31,991 nt of DNA from positions 1 to 31,991 of IMG/VR virus record IMGVR_UViG_3300021963_005880, one strand, 5' to 3'. Below, piece after piece: positions 13,325 to 22,128 of this stretch. The stretch is from a virus. The notes beneath the pieces were generated by a model, which was given only the letters and a program-made list of their open reading frames with translations, searched no databases and had not been told where the DNA came from. Both the position numbers and the translations under genes were made by a program. The stretch's first letter is position 1. Every line of letters starts with the position of its first letter.

Positions 13325-14908
13325 TTATTTAATCAACCAAGTCAAATCTTCGTCTTGATTACCCACTTTCATTGACCACGGATTATCATCCATTGAACTA
13401 CCACCATAGAAGCCAGATTCTTGTACTTGTTGTTGAATTCCACCTAATGATTTGATAGTTAAATCAATTCCTTCTTGTCTTAATCTGAGTGCAGTATCTC
13501 TCACCCATAGAGCAATTGATAACGCCATCACTAAGTCATCGTTGTATCCTCTCATTGCTTCCGCACGATTATTGTTCCATATAAAGGTAAAAAGCTCCTC
13601 TATCAACCTATTAGAACGTATGGTGATAGATTTCTCTCTGAAATAATCATCCAACTTTGAAATAATTAGAGGTCTTGTTTTAGAGGTTGTTGAAAATCCT
13701 GCAACCATACCCCTTTCTTCTGCTCTAAACTTATTATGCATCTGATGTTCAACATCCACATACTTTAAATCCTTACTCATATAGAATAAATTTTTATATC
13801 CTCTATCAATTACCTGTTGGATAACTGCCCAACCAATATTTGCGTTCTCTATTACTAAAAGTGCTTCGTTATAATCGGTTGCTAAGGAAACTAAGAAATT
13901 TCCAAAATCTTTTGTATCTAATTTTCCTTTGTATTCTGCTACTTGTACCGAATTAACAATATCAATTACTTGTGCGGCGGAGTAATCCGTAGAATCTCCA
14001 CGTGCAACGTCCGCAACAACCATATATGATTTTTGATAATCGGGATATTCCCATTTCCAAAGATTTCCATCAAAGCCAGTTTTTTCTAATGGTTCTTGTA
14101 CAAAAGTTTCCCTATAAAACATTAGAAGTTGTGGGTCTATGACACTATCACCTGATGATACGAAATCACAATCACATTCCTGTGCTGCACCCTTTACTCC
14201 TAAAAGTCTTTGTTGTTCATCTCTCCAAATTTGGTCTCTTTCTGGATGTACCGTCCAATGTAAACGAATTGTATTGAATCCATTAGTTCCGTCTTCTGCA
14301 CTAACCCATGTTCTATGAAAAAAATTACCCACACCATTAGGAGTAGAAAGAATAATTGCGTTACCACCCGTTGATAGAGTAGATTGTGCAGATACCCAAA
14401 TATCTTCAATATTATCAATGAATGCTGCCTCATCAAATACTAAAAGAGATAGGGCTTCAGACCGACCAGCATCTGATGCTGCAGAAGTTGCTTTAACTTG
14501 CGAACCATTTGAGTATCTAAGGGATAATTTATTATCTTCGACTGTTGTTTGTTTTAACCAACTAGGTAAATATTGATTCATTACCCTTACTTTGGTTACT
14601 AAGTTTTTTGCAACCTCTTGTTTCGTTGCAATTACTAATACGTTAAAGTCCTGATTAAATAACATCTTCCATAACGCAAATCCTGCAGTTAAGGTTGATA
14701 TACCCGTCTGGCGGGATTTCAGAATGATGTTATATCGATTATCTTTGAATTGGGCTAGAGTATTTTCTTGAAATGGGTATAAATGAAAAGGTATCTTACC
14801 CCTAACAGGGTGTTGAATCATGCAATACTTCTTCATAAAGTATACGGGGTCACCTGCACACTTTTGGTATTCTAATTTTATTATATCTTTTAAAGAAGTT
14901 CCTGCCAT
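13325..14908 (-). CDS. 17: Large terminase subunit, T4 gp17-like
   Basis: This 527-residue DNA-packaging motor combines an ATPase and a nuclease (T4 gp17 is 610). The Walker A-like motif is KSRQTGIS (64-71) and Walker B is SLLVFDEAAF with Asp159 and Glu160. The coupling motif is ILSTPNG (186-192). In the C-terminal RNase H-like nuclease, acidic residues appear as VVADVARGDS (Asp300), LLVIENAN (Glu354) and GYNDDLVMAL (Asp457/Asp458). All expected catalytic residues look present. It starts 12 bases after the zinc-cluster gene, with no Shine-Dalgarno. It uses the motor with the portal encoded next. In T4, gp18 and gp19 (tail sheath and tube) lie between 17 and 20, and they are absent here. Confidence 0.96.
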   Translation of the reverse strand: MAGTSLKDIIKLEYQKCAGDPVYFMKKYCMIQHPVRGKIPFHLYPFQENTLAQFKDNRYNIILKSRQTGISTLTAGFALWKMLFNQDFNVLVIATKQEVAKNLVTKVRVMNQYLPSWLKQTTVEDNKLSLRYSNGSQVKATSAASDAGRSEALSLLVFDEAAFIDNIEDIWVSAQSTLSTGGNAIILSTPNGVGNFFHRTWVSAEDGTNGFNTIRLHWTVHPERDQIWRDEQQRLLGVKGAAQECDCDFVSSGDSVIDPQLLMFYRETFVQEPLEKTGFDGNLWKWEYPDYQKSYMVVADVARGDSTDYSAAQVIDIVNSVQVAEYKGKLDTKDFGNFLVSLATDYNEALLVIENANIGWAVIQQVIDRGYKNLFYMSKDLKYVDVEHQMHNKFRAEERGMVAGFSTTSKTRPLIISKLDDYFREKSITIRSNRLIEELFTFIWNNNRAEAMRGYNDDLVMALSIALWVRDTALRLRQEGIDLTIKSLGGIQQQVQESGFYGGSSMDDNPWSMKVGNQDEDLTWLIK

Positions 14909-14920
14909 TATTGTTTTGTA

Positions 14921-15580
14921 TTAAACGTAATGTTCACAATTATGTTCTTTTAAAATTTCGAACGCTTTATTACGGAACTCTTCTATTTTTTGTAACTCTT
15001 CCTTACCATTTGTAATAATTTCCATTATTTCTTTTTGGGTTTCCTCTACTGAATTAGGTAATTCCCATTTTTCCGTAGTTCCATCCTCATTAACGTATTC
15101 GTAGTAAGGTTTCACATCATCGTGTGCTTGTTGAAGTTCTTCTAATTTTATTTTACCATCGATTATCATACGAGTGTATATTTTATAATCCTCATATTGT
15201 TCCCATACTCCGGCAACTCGTACTTTATGTTCTCTTTCCGCTAAACAATTGATACAATATCCAGTTTTTTTAATAACCTTCTTGTGATTACTATTAATCT
15301 TTATTGTAGTGCAATCTGGGTTAGAACATCTTTCTAATTCTGCTATATATTTTCTGATTTCATCAAATGCTTCAGAGTTTTTAGAAGTTTTCATTGTGAA
15401 TCCCTCTTTTTTCTCATATCTATGATGTTCGTCTTCCCAAACATCACCAACCTTTCGTTCTACGTTAGCGGTTTCCCATCCAACTGTGGTGCTTTTTGCA
15501 TATTCACCACCGGTCATAACCATATCCACCAACTTCCTACGAGTTGGATGCATAAATTTTTTATTGAATTCCTTTGCCAT
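14921..15580 (-). CDS. Zinc-cluster protein in the gp16 (small terminase) position
   Basis: This 219-residue protein lies directly before the large terminase, where T4 has the small terminase gp16 (164 residues). A four-cysteine cluster, C85-x4-C90 and C109-x2-C112, spaced by 18 residues, should bind zinc. The N-terminal part is basic (FNKKFMHPTRRKLVDMV). The C-terminal third is acidic and helical, possibly coiled coil (SVEETQKEIMEIITNGKEEL). I do not see a confident gp16 match, so small terminase is a positional guess. A zinc-binding packaging or recombination accessory is equally possible. No Shine-Dalgarno is present, and TATA-rich sequence fills the gap before the gene. Confidence 0.6.
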   Translation of the reverse strand: MAKEFNKKFMHPTRRKLVDMVMTGGEYAKSTTVGWETANVERKVGDVWEDEHHRYEKKEGFTMKTSKNSEAFDEIRKYIAELERCSNPDCTTIKINSNHKKVIKKTGYCINCLAEREHKVRVAGVWEQYEDYKIYTRMIIDGKIKLEELQQAHDDVKPYYEYVNEDGTTEKWELPNSVEETQKEIMEIITNGKEELQKIEEFRNKAFEILKEHNCEHYV

Positions 15581-15633
15581 TATTATATATTAGGTTTTTA
15601 TTTTAATACATATATAAGTATATATAAAATAAA

Positions 15634-18600
15634 TTATGCGTAAAAAATACCCAATAATTGATTCAGAGAGGCGAATGCTCCTGTTAATTTGAATGTCTGT
15701 CCGTTATATACAAATACAATTCCTTCGATTGGTACGATTCTTTTAGCACCACCAATTGCATTTAATCTTTTAAGTTCTAATTTTAGTTTATCTATCTTCT
15801 TAGGGTCTCCACTTGCCTGAACATCCTTTATCGTTTGTTCTAAACGTTTCTTCATATCCCTTAAAGCGGAATCTGGATTAACTGTTAGTACCGATGCGGT
15901 GAATTCCAATACATCTGCACCAACTCCTAAGAAAATATCTTCAAATTTCATTAAGTTATCTTTTGAAATACCTTTATGGTCTTCCTTATCTATCTTAGTA
16001 GCCCATGCAAGGGTCTTTTCATCCTTAATTGAATTCTTATCAATACGGAATCCCTTTTCGTTAAACGCCCATCTCTTAACTAACCCCATTTTAGTGGCGT
16101 TATCTAATGTAGTCGGTGATTTCTTATCCACAAAGTTTTCCCACCATGCTTGATGGTAATCAGCAACACCTGCAGTATCTCCTAATCCAAATTCTTTTTG
16201 TAATTTAGATATCATAGCAAGATACTTACCTTTCTTAGATGATAGGTCTTGTGATTTTGGTAACTTTAATACCGGTGGCCCTTGTAGTGTATACTTTGAT
16301 TGAACATCGGCGTTTACTTGTTTAAGCATTCCACCCAATACTCTACCTGCTTCTGCTGATTCCCCTATCGCATCACCATTCTCATCGTATTCCATTGTTC
16401 CGTGAAATACTAATAGTGGTTGACCATAAGGAATAACGTTGACTGAGGTAGGATATATCACCTCTATGTTCATAAAACATGAACCATTCTTAAATACTTT
16501 ATCTTTTTGTGCTTGGGATAATGATTTTATAGCATTAGATAGGTCTTTCATCGCGAAATTATAGGCATCGGTTAGTTCACCTCTACCGGCAAACTTATCT
16601 GCTACTCCGTTGATATCTAACGCCCCAGCACCTTTATTTTTCAAATGTGATTTGTTTCTTGCTGCTACTAATCTACCATCTATCCAACTTATAGCCAATG
16701 CCTGACCATCAGTTTTCTCTCTAGCAAATTCTAAGTTACCATCTAATGCACGATTTACGATATCTTTAAGTTGACCAAAGGTTAAATTGATTTCAGTATC
16801 AAATGGATGATTCATATGTCCATATGCACCACCTTCCATTATTAGGGATTCGGTTGTAAATACAGGAGTAGATGATTTGAAATCAGCTTTTCTCATTACC
16901 GTCTTAGCAATCAATCTATCAGCCACTTTAATAAATGCTATATTGATATTCGATACTCTATCTTTAACTACAAACTCTTTATATTGTTTTAGGAACTCTA
17001 AAAATTTCTTTTTGTTTCTAGCCAATCTTTTGAATAACCCCGTTAGTTCTGCAGGGGATATTTCTTTACCATTTCGCGGGTCGTTTAACCTTTGAAAGAA
17101 ATGGTCAGTTTCCCTTCCTAAATCAACATCAGTTGGATTCATCTGTGAATCAGCGTATTTTTCAACCGCATCCATATCAGTCTTAGCCATTTCAACTTTA
17201 ACTTTTTCTCTTAATACTGCACTTTGAGATGAATAAAAGTATCTATCAATTAATTTATTTTCTAATTTTTTAAATCCAATATTTTTATGACAATTATGGA
17301 ATGGGTTTTGTTGTTTCAACAAAAGTATTTGATGCGTTATCTCATGTAATATTGCCCTTTCTATATCAATAACTTTACTCAAATCAAAGGTAATGTATTC
17401 TGGTATAAATGTTTTAGTATCGTATGTAGTTGCTGCACCTGCACGGCCAACTGAACCAAACTTAACTGCGATGGGTTTTATCTTTAAATCTTTACAAATT
17501 TCTTTGTAGTAATTTATAACACTTTCTTTTTTAACTTCGGTTAATGGTTCGTTAGGTATATCATCAACTTGTACCGCTATTTCCTCTAAATCATCTTGGC
17601 CTGAGTCTTTTACTTTGAAATTAGCTTTTTTATTATCGTATTTTCTCGGATGTGTTCGGGCCCAATCTGCGTAATTATCAACGGTTCCATCATAGTAATA
17701 ATTTTCTTTAACACTATCACTCCCTTCATCTTTCTTTTTATTTCGTTGTCTACGCAAATCAACGTGCGAATTACCAACAGGAGCAATTACTGTGTATCCA
17801 TTATCTTCAGCTTCTTTGATTTTTCTATCTAATTCTCTTTGACGAAACCCGTTATATGCTTCCTGTCCTTTTGTTATTTCAGTTTCACCATATCCATCAT
17901 CATCTCTAAAATTTAATTGATATATATCTTCTTTTTGTTCATCAGTTAAATTATCAAAATCAGTATTGTCATCTATTGAATCTACTCCGCCCTTTTTAGC
18001 TTGGTCAATTAACCATGCCTTACCCTCATCATCTAAATAATCTTCAGCAAGTAAATCATCTCCTTGTCCAACCATATTTGACCAGATTGAAGCTTTTGCT
18101 TTTGATTTACTACCACCTAAAGATTGTGCAACTTCATCAAATACTGGGGAATCTTCATTAGATATATCTGCATTTTCATCCCAACTACTTTCTTCTGCAT
18201 TGTCAAAATGTCCTTTTACTGCATTTCTAAATTCATTTTGTTCTCCACCAAATTCAATATTACCATTCTTATCTTTACTCATGCCACCCTCGCCTACAAA
18301 CATTACTTTTGTATCTTTAGGTAAAGTTTTTATTTGTTCTATTGTTTCTTTATTACTTTTCTTTCTTTTTCCATGTTCAACTCCAATAATCAATGAACCA
18401 TTTGGTGTTACATCAATATCTAATTCTTCACCATTTTTTGTTTTTCTATTCTTTAATTTATTTGCTACTTCAGCCGTATCAGATGATGATTTTGTAGGTT
18501 CTTGTTTTGGTTCTTCTTTAGGTTGTTTAACACTTTTATCATGTTTAAACATATCTGCACCTTGTACTGGTTTACCAGGTGTTTTTGGCTCTTGTCCATT

Positions 18601-20022
18601 TTCACCATCCGATTTTATTGGACTATATTTTCCACTATCATCTTTTTTAAATAGGGGTGCACCCTCTACATCTTTTTTACTTTTTTCTTTGTATTTACCA
18701 TACCCAACGTGGACATATTTATCATCTTCACCATCTGATTCAAATAGTGAATCTAATAAATCAGAATAATCAGATATTAATTCTGAAATAGAATCTTTTT
18801 GTTTTGTTTTCTTTTTCAATCTCTTTTCTGCCTTTTCAATTTTTTCAACTTCGTGAGTGACATCAACATCATCAAACCCAAGCGGATATGTAGTTGGTTT
18901 ATTCAAATTTCTAGCGTTGTTTTTTGTTTTAATTTTAAAGGTTATTTGGTTTTCATCATCAGATGCATATATTGCATCTGCTTTTGGAAAATCAGTTTGG
19001 GTATATCCTCCTCTAACAAACCAATCATCGCCACTATTAACCCCATCATCACCACCTAATACTCTTGTCTTGCCTTTTGGTAGATATCCACCATCGGGTT
19101 GTGCATCATCACCGCCGGAAACAGTTGCTGCCTCTTTAAAAATATTTACCTTTGGTAGAATTCTAAATGTAGCCACTTTTTTACCATTTATAGTTGGCAT
19201 TCCATGTTCATCTTTACCAATTGTCTTAACTACTGTTTTTTTATTTTTAAATTTACCCATTAATATGGTATCACCAATATTAACATCTAATTTAATTTCT
19301 TCATTTACCTCATCTTCATCATCCAACTTTTTACGCATCTTTTTTACATCTTCAGGTTTCGGTGCACCATTAATTGTTCCGTTTGGAAGTGATAGTCCGA
19401 TTCCCGTTCCACCTGGCATTCCTTCACTCATAGTTTTAAGTTTAAGAGTAATCAGTTTAAATATTTTTTCATCAAACTTTGGGTATGCTTTTAAGAATCC
19501 AGCCTTTTGTTGTTCTTCATCGCCCTTACTTAACCAATTTCGTACATTAGTACCTGATATTGGGTTTGATTGTGATGGTGAAACATACACATAACCTTTT
19601 TCCTTATATCCTTGTTCTATCTTACCTTTATATTTCTCAAAATACTTTCCACCCAATCTCATCTCATCTTTTTCACCAACAACACTTATATAACCAGTTG
19701 TAGTTTCATCAAAGTTTTTTAAGATTTCAGTTGGTGCATAAGGATTCTTAATCTCAACTATTTTGTTTGATGGAATACCAAACATTTTAGTCATGATTAT
19801 TTTCTTTTCCTTAAAATTAAATGGAGATTGCCTATTATCGGTTTTATTAGATGTTCCAATAAACACTTTATCCTTACCAAATTTCTTACAAAGATTTTGA
19901 TAAGTTGCGTAGTGGCCTTTATGGAAAGGTTGGAATCTACCTGAATACACCACAACAAAGTTGTGTAATTCGGTGTCTTCTAATAAAATTTGATTGATAA
20001 GATATTGACTTAGTTCATTCAT
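15634..20022 (-). CDS. 1462-aa multidomain protein: nucleotidyltransferase, metallopeptidase, ligase
   Basis: Domains in order. Leader MNELSQYLINQILLE/D. A cytidylyltransferase/NMNAT-like domain at about 20-195, with YSGRFQPFHKGH (HKGH 34-37) and ISGTNVRNWL. A short KFKNKKTVVKTIGKDEHGMP module (about 245-290). Disordered linkers (about 295-525). A domain with VGEGG (576-580) and GNSHVDLRRQ (750-759), loosely like TraB/ChaN proteins. A zinc metallopeptidase-like domain with HEITH (893-897). A C-terminal domain (about 1060-1462) like ATP-dependent RNA/DNA ligases, with KTDG (1103-1106), NIEVIYP, EGIVF (1433-1437) and FKLTG. Possible gp21-type sites include EVNE/E at 241, FKE/A at 297 and IME/G at 1063. 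It is probably a packaged and processed polyprotein. This is inference from its leader, linkers and position before the head genes. Confidence 0.8.
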   Translation of the reverse strand: MNELSQYLINQILLEDTELHNFVVVYSGRFQPFHKGHYATYQNLCKKFGKDKVFIGTSNKTDNRQSPFNFKEKKIIMTKMFGIPSNKIVEIKNPYAPTEILKNFDETTTGYISVVGEKDEMRLGGKYFEKYKGKIEQGYKEKGYVYVSPSQSNPISGTNVRNWLSKGDEEQQKAGFLKAYPKFDEKIFKLITLKLKTMSEGMPGGTGIGLSLPNGTINGAPKPEDVKKMRKKLDDEDEVNEEIKLDVNIGDTILMGKFKNKKTVVKTIGKDEHGMPTINGKKVATFRILPKVNIFKEAATVSGGDDAQPDGGYLPKGKTRVLGGDDGVNSGDDWFVRGGYTQTDFPKADAIYASDDENQITFKIKTKNNARNLNKPTTYPLGFDDVDVTHEVEKIEKAEKRLKKKTKQKDSISELISDYSDLLDSLFESDGEDDKYVHVGYGKYKEKSKKDVEGAPLFKKDDSGKYSPIKSDGENGQEPKTPGKPVQGADMFKHDKSVKQPKEEPKQEPTKSSSDTAEVANKLKNRKTKNGEELDIDVTPNGSLIIGVEHGKRKKSNKETIEQIKTLPKDTKVMFVGEGGMSKDKNGNIEFGGEQNEFRNAVKGHFDNAEESSWDENADISNEDSPVFDEVAQSLGGSKSKAKASIWSNMVGQGDDLLAEDYLDDEGKAWLIDQAKKGGVDSIDDNTDFDNLTDEQKEDIYQLNFRDDDGYGETEITKGQEAYNGFRQRELDRKIKEAEDNGYTVIAPVGNSHVDLRRQRNKKKDEGSDSVKENYYYDGTVDNYADWARTHPRKYDNKKANFKVKDSGQDDLEEIAVQVDDIPNEPLTEVKKESVINYYKEICKDLKIKPIAVKFGSVGRAGAATTYDTKTFIPEYITFDLSKVIDIERAILHEITHQILLLKQQNPFHNCHKNIGFKKLENKLIDRYFYSSQSAVLREKVKVEMAKTDMDAVEKYADSQMNPTDVDLGRETDHFFQRLNDPRNGKEISPAELTGLFKRLARNKKKFLEFLKQYKEFVVKDRVSNINIAFIKVADRLIAKTVMRKADFKSSTPVFTTESLIMEGGAYGHMNHPFDTEINLTFGQLKDIVNRALDGNLEFAREKTDGQALAISWIDGRLVAARNKSHLKNKGAGALDINGVADKFAGRGELTDAYNFAMKDLSNAIKSLSQAQKDKVFKNGSCFMNIEVIYPTSVNVIPYGQPLLVFHGTMEYDENGDAIGESAEAGRVLGGMLKQVNADVQSKYTLQGPPVLKLPKSQDLSSKKGKYLAMISKLQKEFGLGDTAGVADYHQAWWENFVDKKSPTTLDNATKMGLVKRWAFNEKGFRIDKNSIKDEKTLAWATKIDKEDHKGISKDNLMKFEDIFLGVGADVLEFTASVLTVNPDSALRDMKKRLEQTIKDVQASGDPKKIDKLKLELKRLNAIGGAKRIVPIEGIVFVYNGQTFKLTGAFASLNQLLGIFYA

Positions 20023-20042
20023 TTGTGTAGTACTCTATTAGT

Positions 20043-20053
20043 GTATAAATATG
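20043..20053 (-). promoter_or_regulatory. CATATTTATAC box upstream of the 1462-aa gene
   Basis: Coding-strand TCATATTTATACAC lies about 20 bases before ATG 20022. It matches the boxes before portal and the 238-aa gene. It falls right after the small ORF that ends the glycan operon, where a new transcription unit is expected. Confidence 0.45.
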
Positions 20054-20066
20054 AATGAGTTAAGAA

Positions 20067-20186
20067 TTAGTGATTTTTATAAACAAATGGGTCTCTTTTA
20101 CGGAGTTCTTCTAAACGTTTTTTATATTGTTTTTTTAATTTACGTTGTTTGAACCAATCTGTTATTTTTTTAATAAGCTTTTTCAT
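20067..20186 (-). CDS. Small basic protein, 39 aa, ending RDPFVYKNH
   Basis: A 39-residue frame, MKKLIKKITDWFKQRKLKKQ to LRKRDPFVYKNH, overlaps the end of the 470-aa glycosyltransferase-like gene by 17 bases. It is a single very basic amphipathic helix followed by RDPFVY. I recall tiny proteins with a C-terminal (K/R)RDPF(I/V)Y motif in other T4-like phages, which supports it as a real gene. Function is unknown. The helix could bind nucleic acid or membrane. No Shine-Dalgarno is present. Confidence 0.55.
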   Translation of the reverse strand: MKKLIKKITDWFKQRKLKKQYKKRLEELRKRDPFVYKNH

Positions 20187-21582
20187 TAATAGTTTTTTTT
20201 AAGTTAATTATAAATTCATTTTCGATTTCATCTTTATTATTTGCGTATTCAAACAATAAATTTCTATTATAAATAAGTATTTCAAAAATTGATTTATACC
20301 ACTCATTTAATTCTTCAAAAGACAGTGAATTTAATCTTATAATTTCAGCATATATAGATTCCATACGTTCTGCATCATCTTTTATATTATCATACTCTTC
20401 ATTTATAAATGGAGAAAATGTTTTAAATCCTAATTTTTTTAATTCAACAAGTGCACCCGGTTTGTTAACCATTATAAATGGTTGTAGATGACCAATCGGT
20501 TTCCATGTCTTTTCGGAAAGATATAATCCTGTTTCATAAAAATTAGTTTCTGATAAAATATGAATATATGAATTTAAATAAGGTTCTTTATTTTCAAAAT
20601 TAAATCCCCAAACTGATTCTATATCTTCATAATCAATTGTTTGTTTTTTTAGTTTAATTATATTTTGAAATTCTTTATATGCACTTAGTGCTAAATTACT
20701 AGTGTGTAAATGGTGTGAAAAAAATGAAAGATTATTTTCTCTTTCAAACATATTAATGTCAAATGAAACTAAATTTTCTTTTATAAAATCAATACCTAAT
20801 AACGAAAGTAATGTAATTCGTTGTGGTCTTAATCGTCTATTCATAAATAAAAATTTATGTTTTCTAATATTAGAAAAATCAATATCACTTTCTTTTACAA
20901 TAGTACTCGTATTATTAACGTGTTCCCAAAAATTATCCTTTACTCCATTAAAAATTTGTTGCATTTCTAATGATTTCATTCTTAATGACCATCCCCAATA
21001 AATTACTTTTATTTTATCAGTAATGTTATTTTCTAAACAAATCTTATTATGTAATTCTTCAATATCAACACTTGAAATTGTGAATATAACTTTATTAGCA
21101 GGGATTTCATATTTTTTAAATAATTCGTATAAATACACTATTAAATGCTCTTCAAATACACCTTCAGTTGAAAAATTAATATGTAAATAAAAATTGGGTG
21201 TATTTTTTATTTCCGTTAATGCATGAGTTGATATAAAATCTATAAAATTCCATTCTGAAAATTGAGTTTGTTTTCCTAAAAATTGTGAAAAACTTCCAAA
21301 TGGTTCTACTAAATATACAAAACTTTTATTACTTTTTATTCTAATATCATAATACTCATTAAAGGATAATTTAGTATATAAGTTTGTATTTAAATTTAAA
21401 TTTGCATTGTAAACGGGTGGTTGTAAATAATTTTTAAAAAAATGTTCGCTAACTGAACTATTTACTTCCCCACCTTCTTCAAAAAATTTGTAAGAATAAA
21501 AATAATTAAACGCGTTTGGAATCCAACCAGATGGTCCAAAGAAATCATAAACTGCGTGAAAATTATCAATCGTATTATGCAT
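20170..21582 (-). CDS. Glycosyltransferase-like protein, paralog 1 (470 aa)
   Basis: This 470-residue protein is one of three paralogs in the operon. The shared signature is an N-R-x-x-x-x-x-R segment (MNRRLRPQR 247-255), then SETNFYETGLYLSEKTWKPI (SEKTWKP 356-362), LQPFIMVNKPGAL, LGFKTFS (384-389) and a Glu-Tyr-Asp segment. The S/T-E-K block followed by a conserved hydrophobic-Pro strand resembles the nucleotide-sugar-binding part of GT10 (fucosyltransferase) and related enzymes, so transfer of a sugar to a surface glycan or virion protein is the best guess. The family match is by eye, so the sugar is unknown. It overlaps the E1-beta-like gene by eight bases and has no Shine-Dalgarno. The N-terminal 230 residues are specific to this copy. 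Confidence 0.6.
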   Translation of the reverse strand: MHNTIDNFHAVYDFFGPSGWIPNAFNYFYSYKFFEEGGEVNSSVSEHFFKNYLQPPVYNANLNLNTNLYTKLSFNEYYDIRIKSNKSFVYLVEPFGSFSQFLGKQTQFSEWNFIDFISTHALTEIKNTPNFYLHINFSTEGVFEEHLIVYLYELFKKYEIPANKVIFTISSVDIEELHNKICLENNITDKIKVIYWGWSLRMKSLEMQQIFNGVKDNFWEHVNNTSTIVKESDIDFSNIRKHKFLFMNRRLRPQRITLLSLLGIDFIKENLVSFDINMFERENNLSFFSHHLHTSNLALSAYKEFQNIIKLKKQTIDYEDIESVWGFNFENKEPYLNSYIHILSETNFYETGLYLSEKTWKPIGHLQPFIMVNKPGALVELKKLGFKTFSPFINEEYDNIKDDAERMESIYAEIIRLNSLSFEELNEWYKSIFEILIYNRNLLFEYANNKDEIENEFIINLKKTINEKAY

Positions 21583-22120
21583 AGTATAATTCAGGGTATT
21601 CTGCTAATACATGAATACCAATATTTTCGGTTGCGTATTTATATGATAATTCAACGTCTTGCCAAGTCTTTAAATCGTGAAATTCTATATTAGGACACAT
21701 TGATTTAAACTCATCTATATAATTTCCTTTATGTTGATGACCTGGGTCTAATGGTTTATCCGAGCCCTTACCTACTCTAATTAAAATATGAGGATTCCAT
21801 TGACCATTTGACATTTTCTTAATTTTATCTAAATGATTTACCAATTGATTTGATGCACAAATTAAAAAATCCCAGCGAGGATAAAATGTAACAACTTTAT
21901 GACCAGCCATAGCTAATCCTAAACTCATACCTAATTGAGTTTCTTCCATTACTGGTGTTTCTATCATTTTTTCTTTAGGTAATCCTTCAATTGTTTTTGA
22001 CATTGGATTTCCATAATAAACTATTTGTTGGCCAATAAATATAGTTGATTCATCTTGCATAATAGTTTTCATAGCAGTTGTCAATGCATCAACATATGGT
22101 GTAAATTGTGGTGTACTCAT
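21575..22120 (-). CDS. Thiamine-diphosphate enzyme, E1-beta-like (PYR domain)
   Basis: This 181-residue protein resembles the pyrimidine-binding domain of transketolase and 2-oxoacid dehydrogenase E1-beta subunits. ETPVMEETQLGMSLGLAMAG (54-73) contains the candidate Glu (59 or 60) that activates the cofactor ring. YPRWDFLICASNQLVNHLDK (80-99) matches the E1-beta F-x-D-F-x-x-x-A-x-D-Q pattern. It is about half the usual E1-beta length, with no C-terminal transketolase domain. The E1-alpha-like partner is encoded 4 kb upstream in the same operon (25983-26618). Together they could form a minimal carbon-transfer enzyme for an unusual sugar. That role is inferred from the neighbours. Confidence 0.75.
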   Translation of the reverse strand: MSTPQFTPYVDALTTAMKTIMQDESTIFIGQQIVYYGNPMSKTIEGLPKEKMIETPVMEETQLGMSLGLAMAGHKVVTFYPRWDFLICASNQLVNHLDKIKKMSNGQWNPHILIRVGKGSDKPLDPGHQHKGNYIDEFKSMCPNIEFHDLKTWQDVELSYKYATENIGIHVLAEYPELYYA

Positions 22121-22128
22121 TTTTTAAT

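Noticed and set aside
15601-15633. TATA-rich stretch between the 1462-aa gene end and the zinc-cluster gene
   Set aside because: It contains TATATAAG/TATATAAAAT but no clear CATATTTATA box. In such AT-rich DNA it is not distinctive enough to call a promoter.
18200-19594. Plus-strand open frames of 189 and 245 codons
   Set aside because: They are antisense to the disordered, Asp/Lys-rich part of the 1462-aa gene. Low-complexity Ser/Phe composition, and no coding neighbours on the plus strand.
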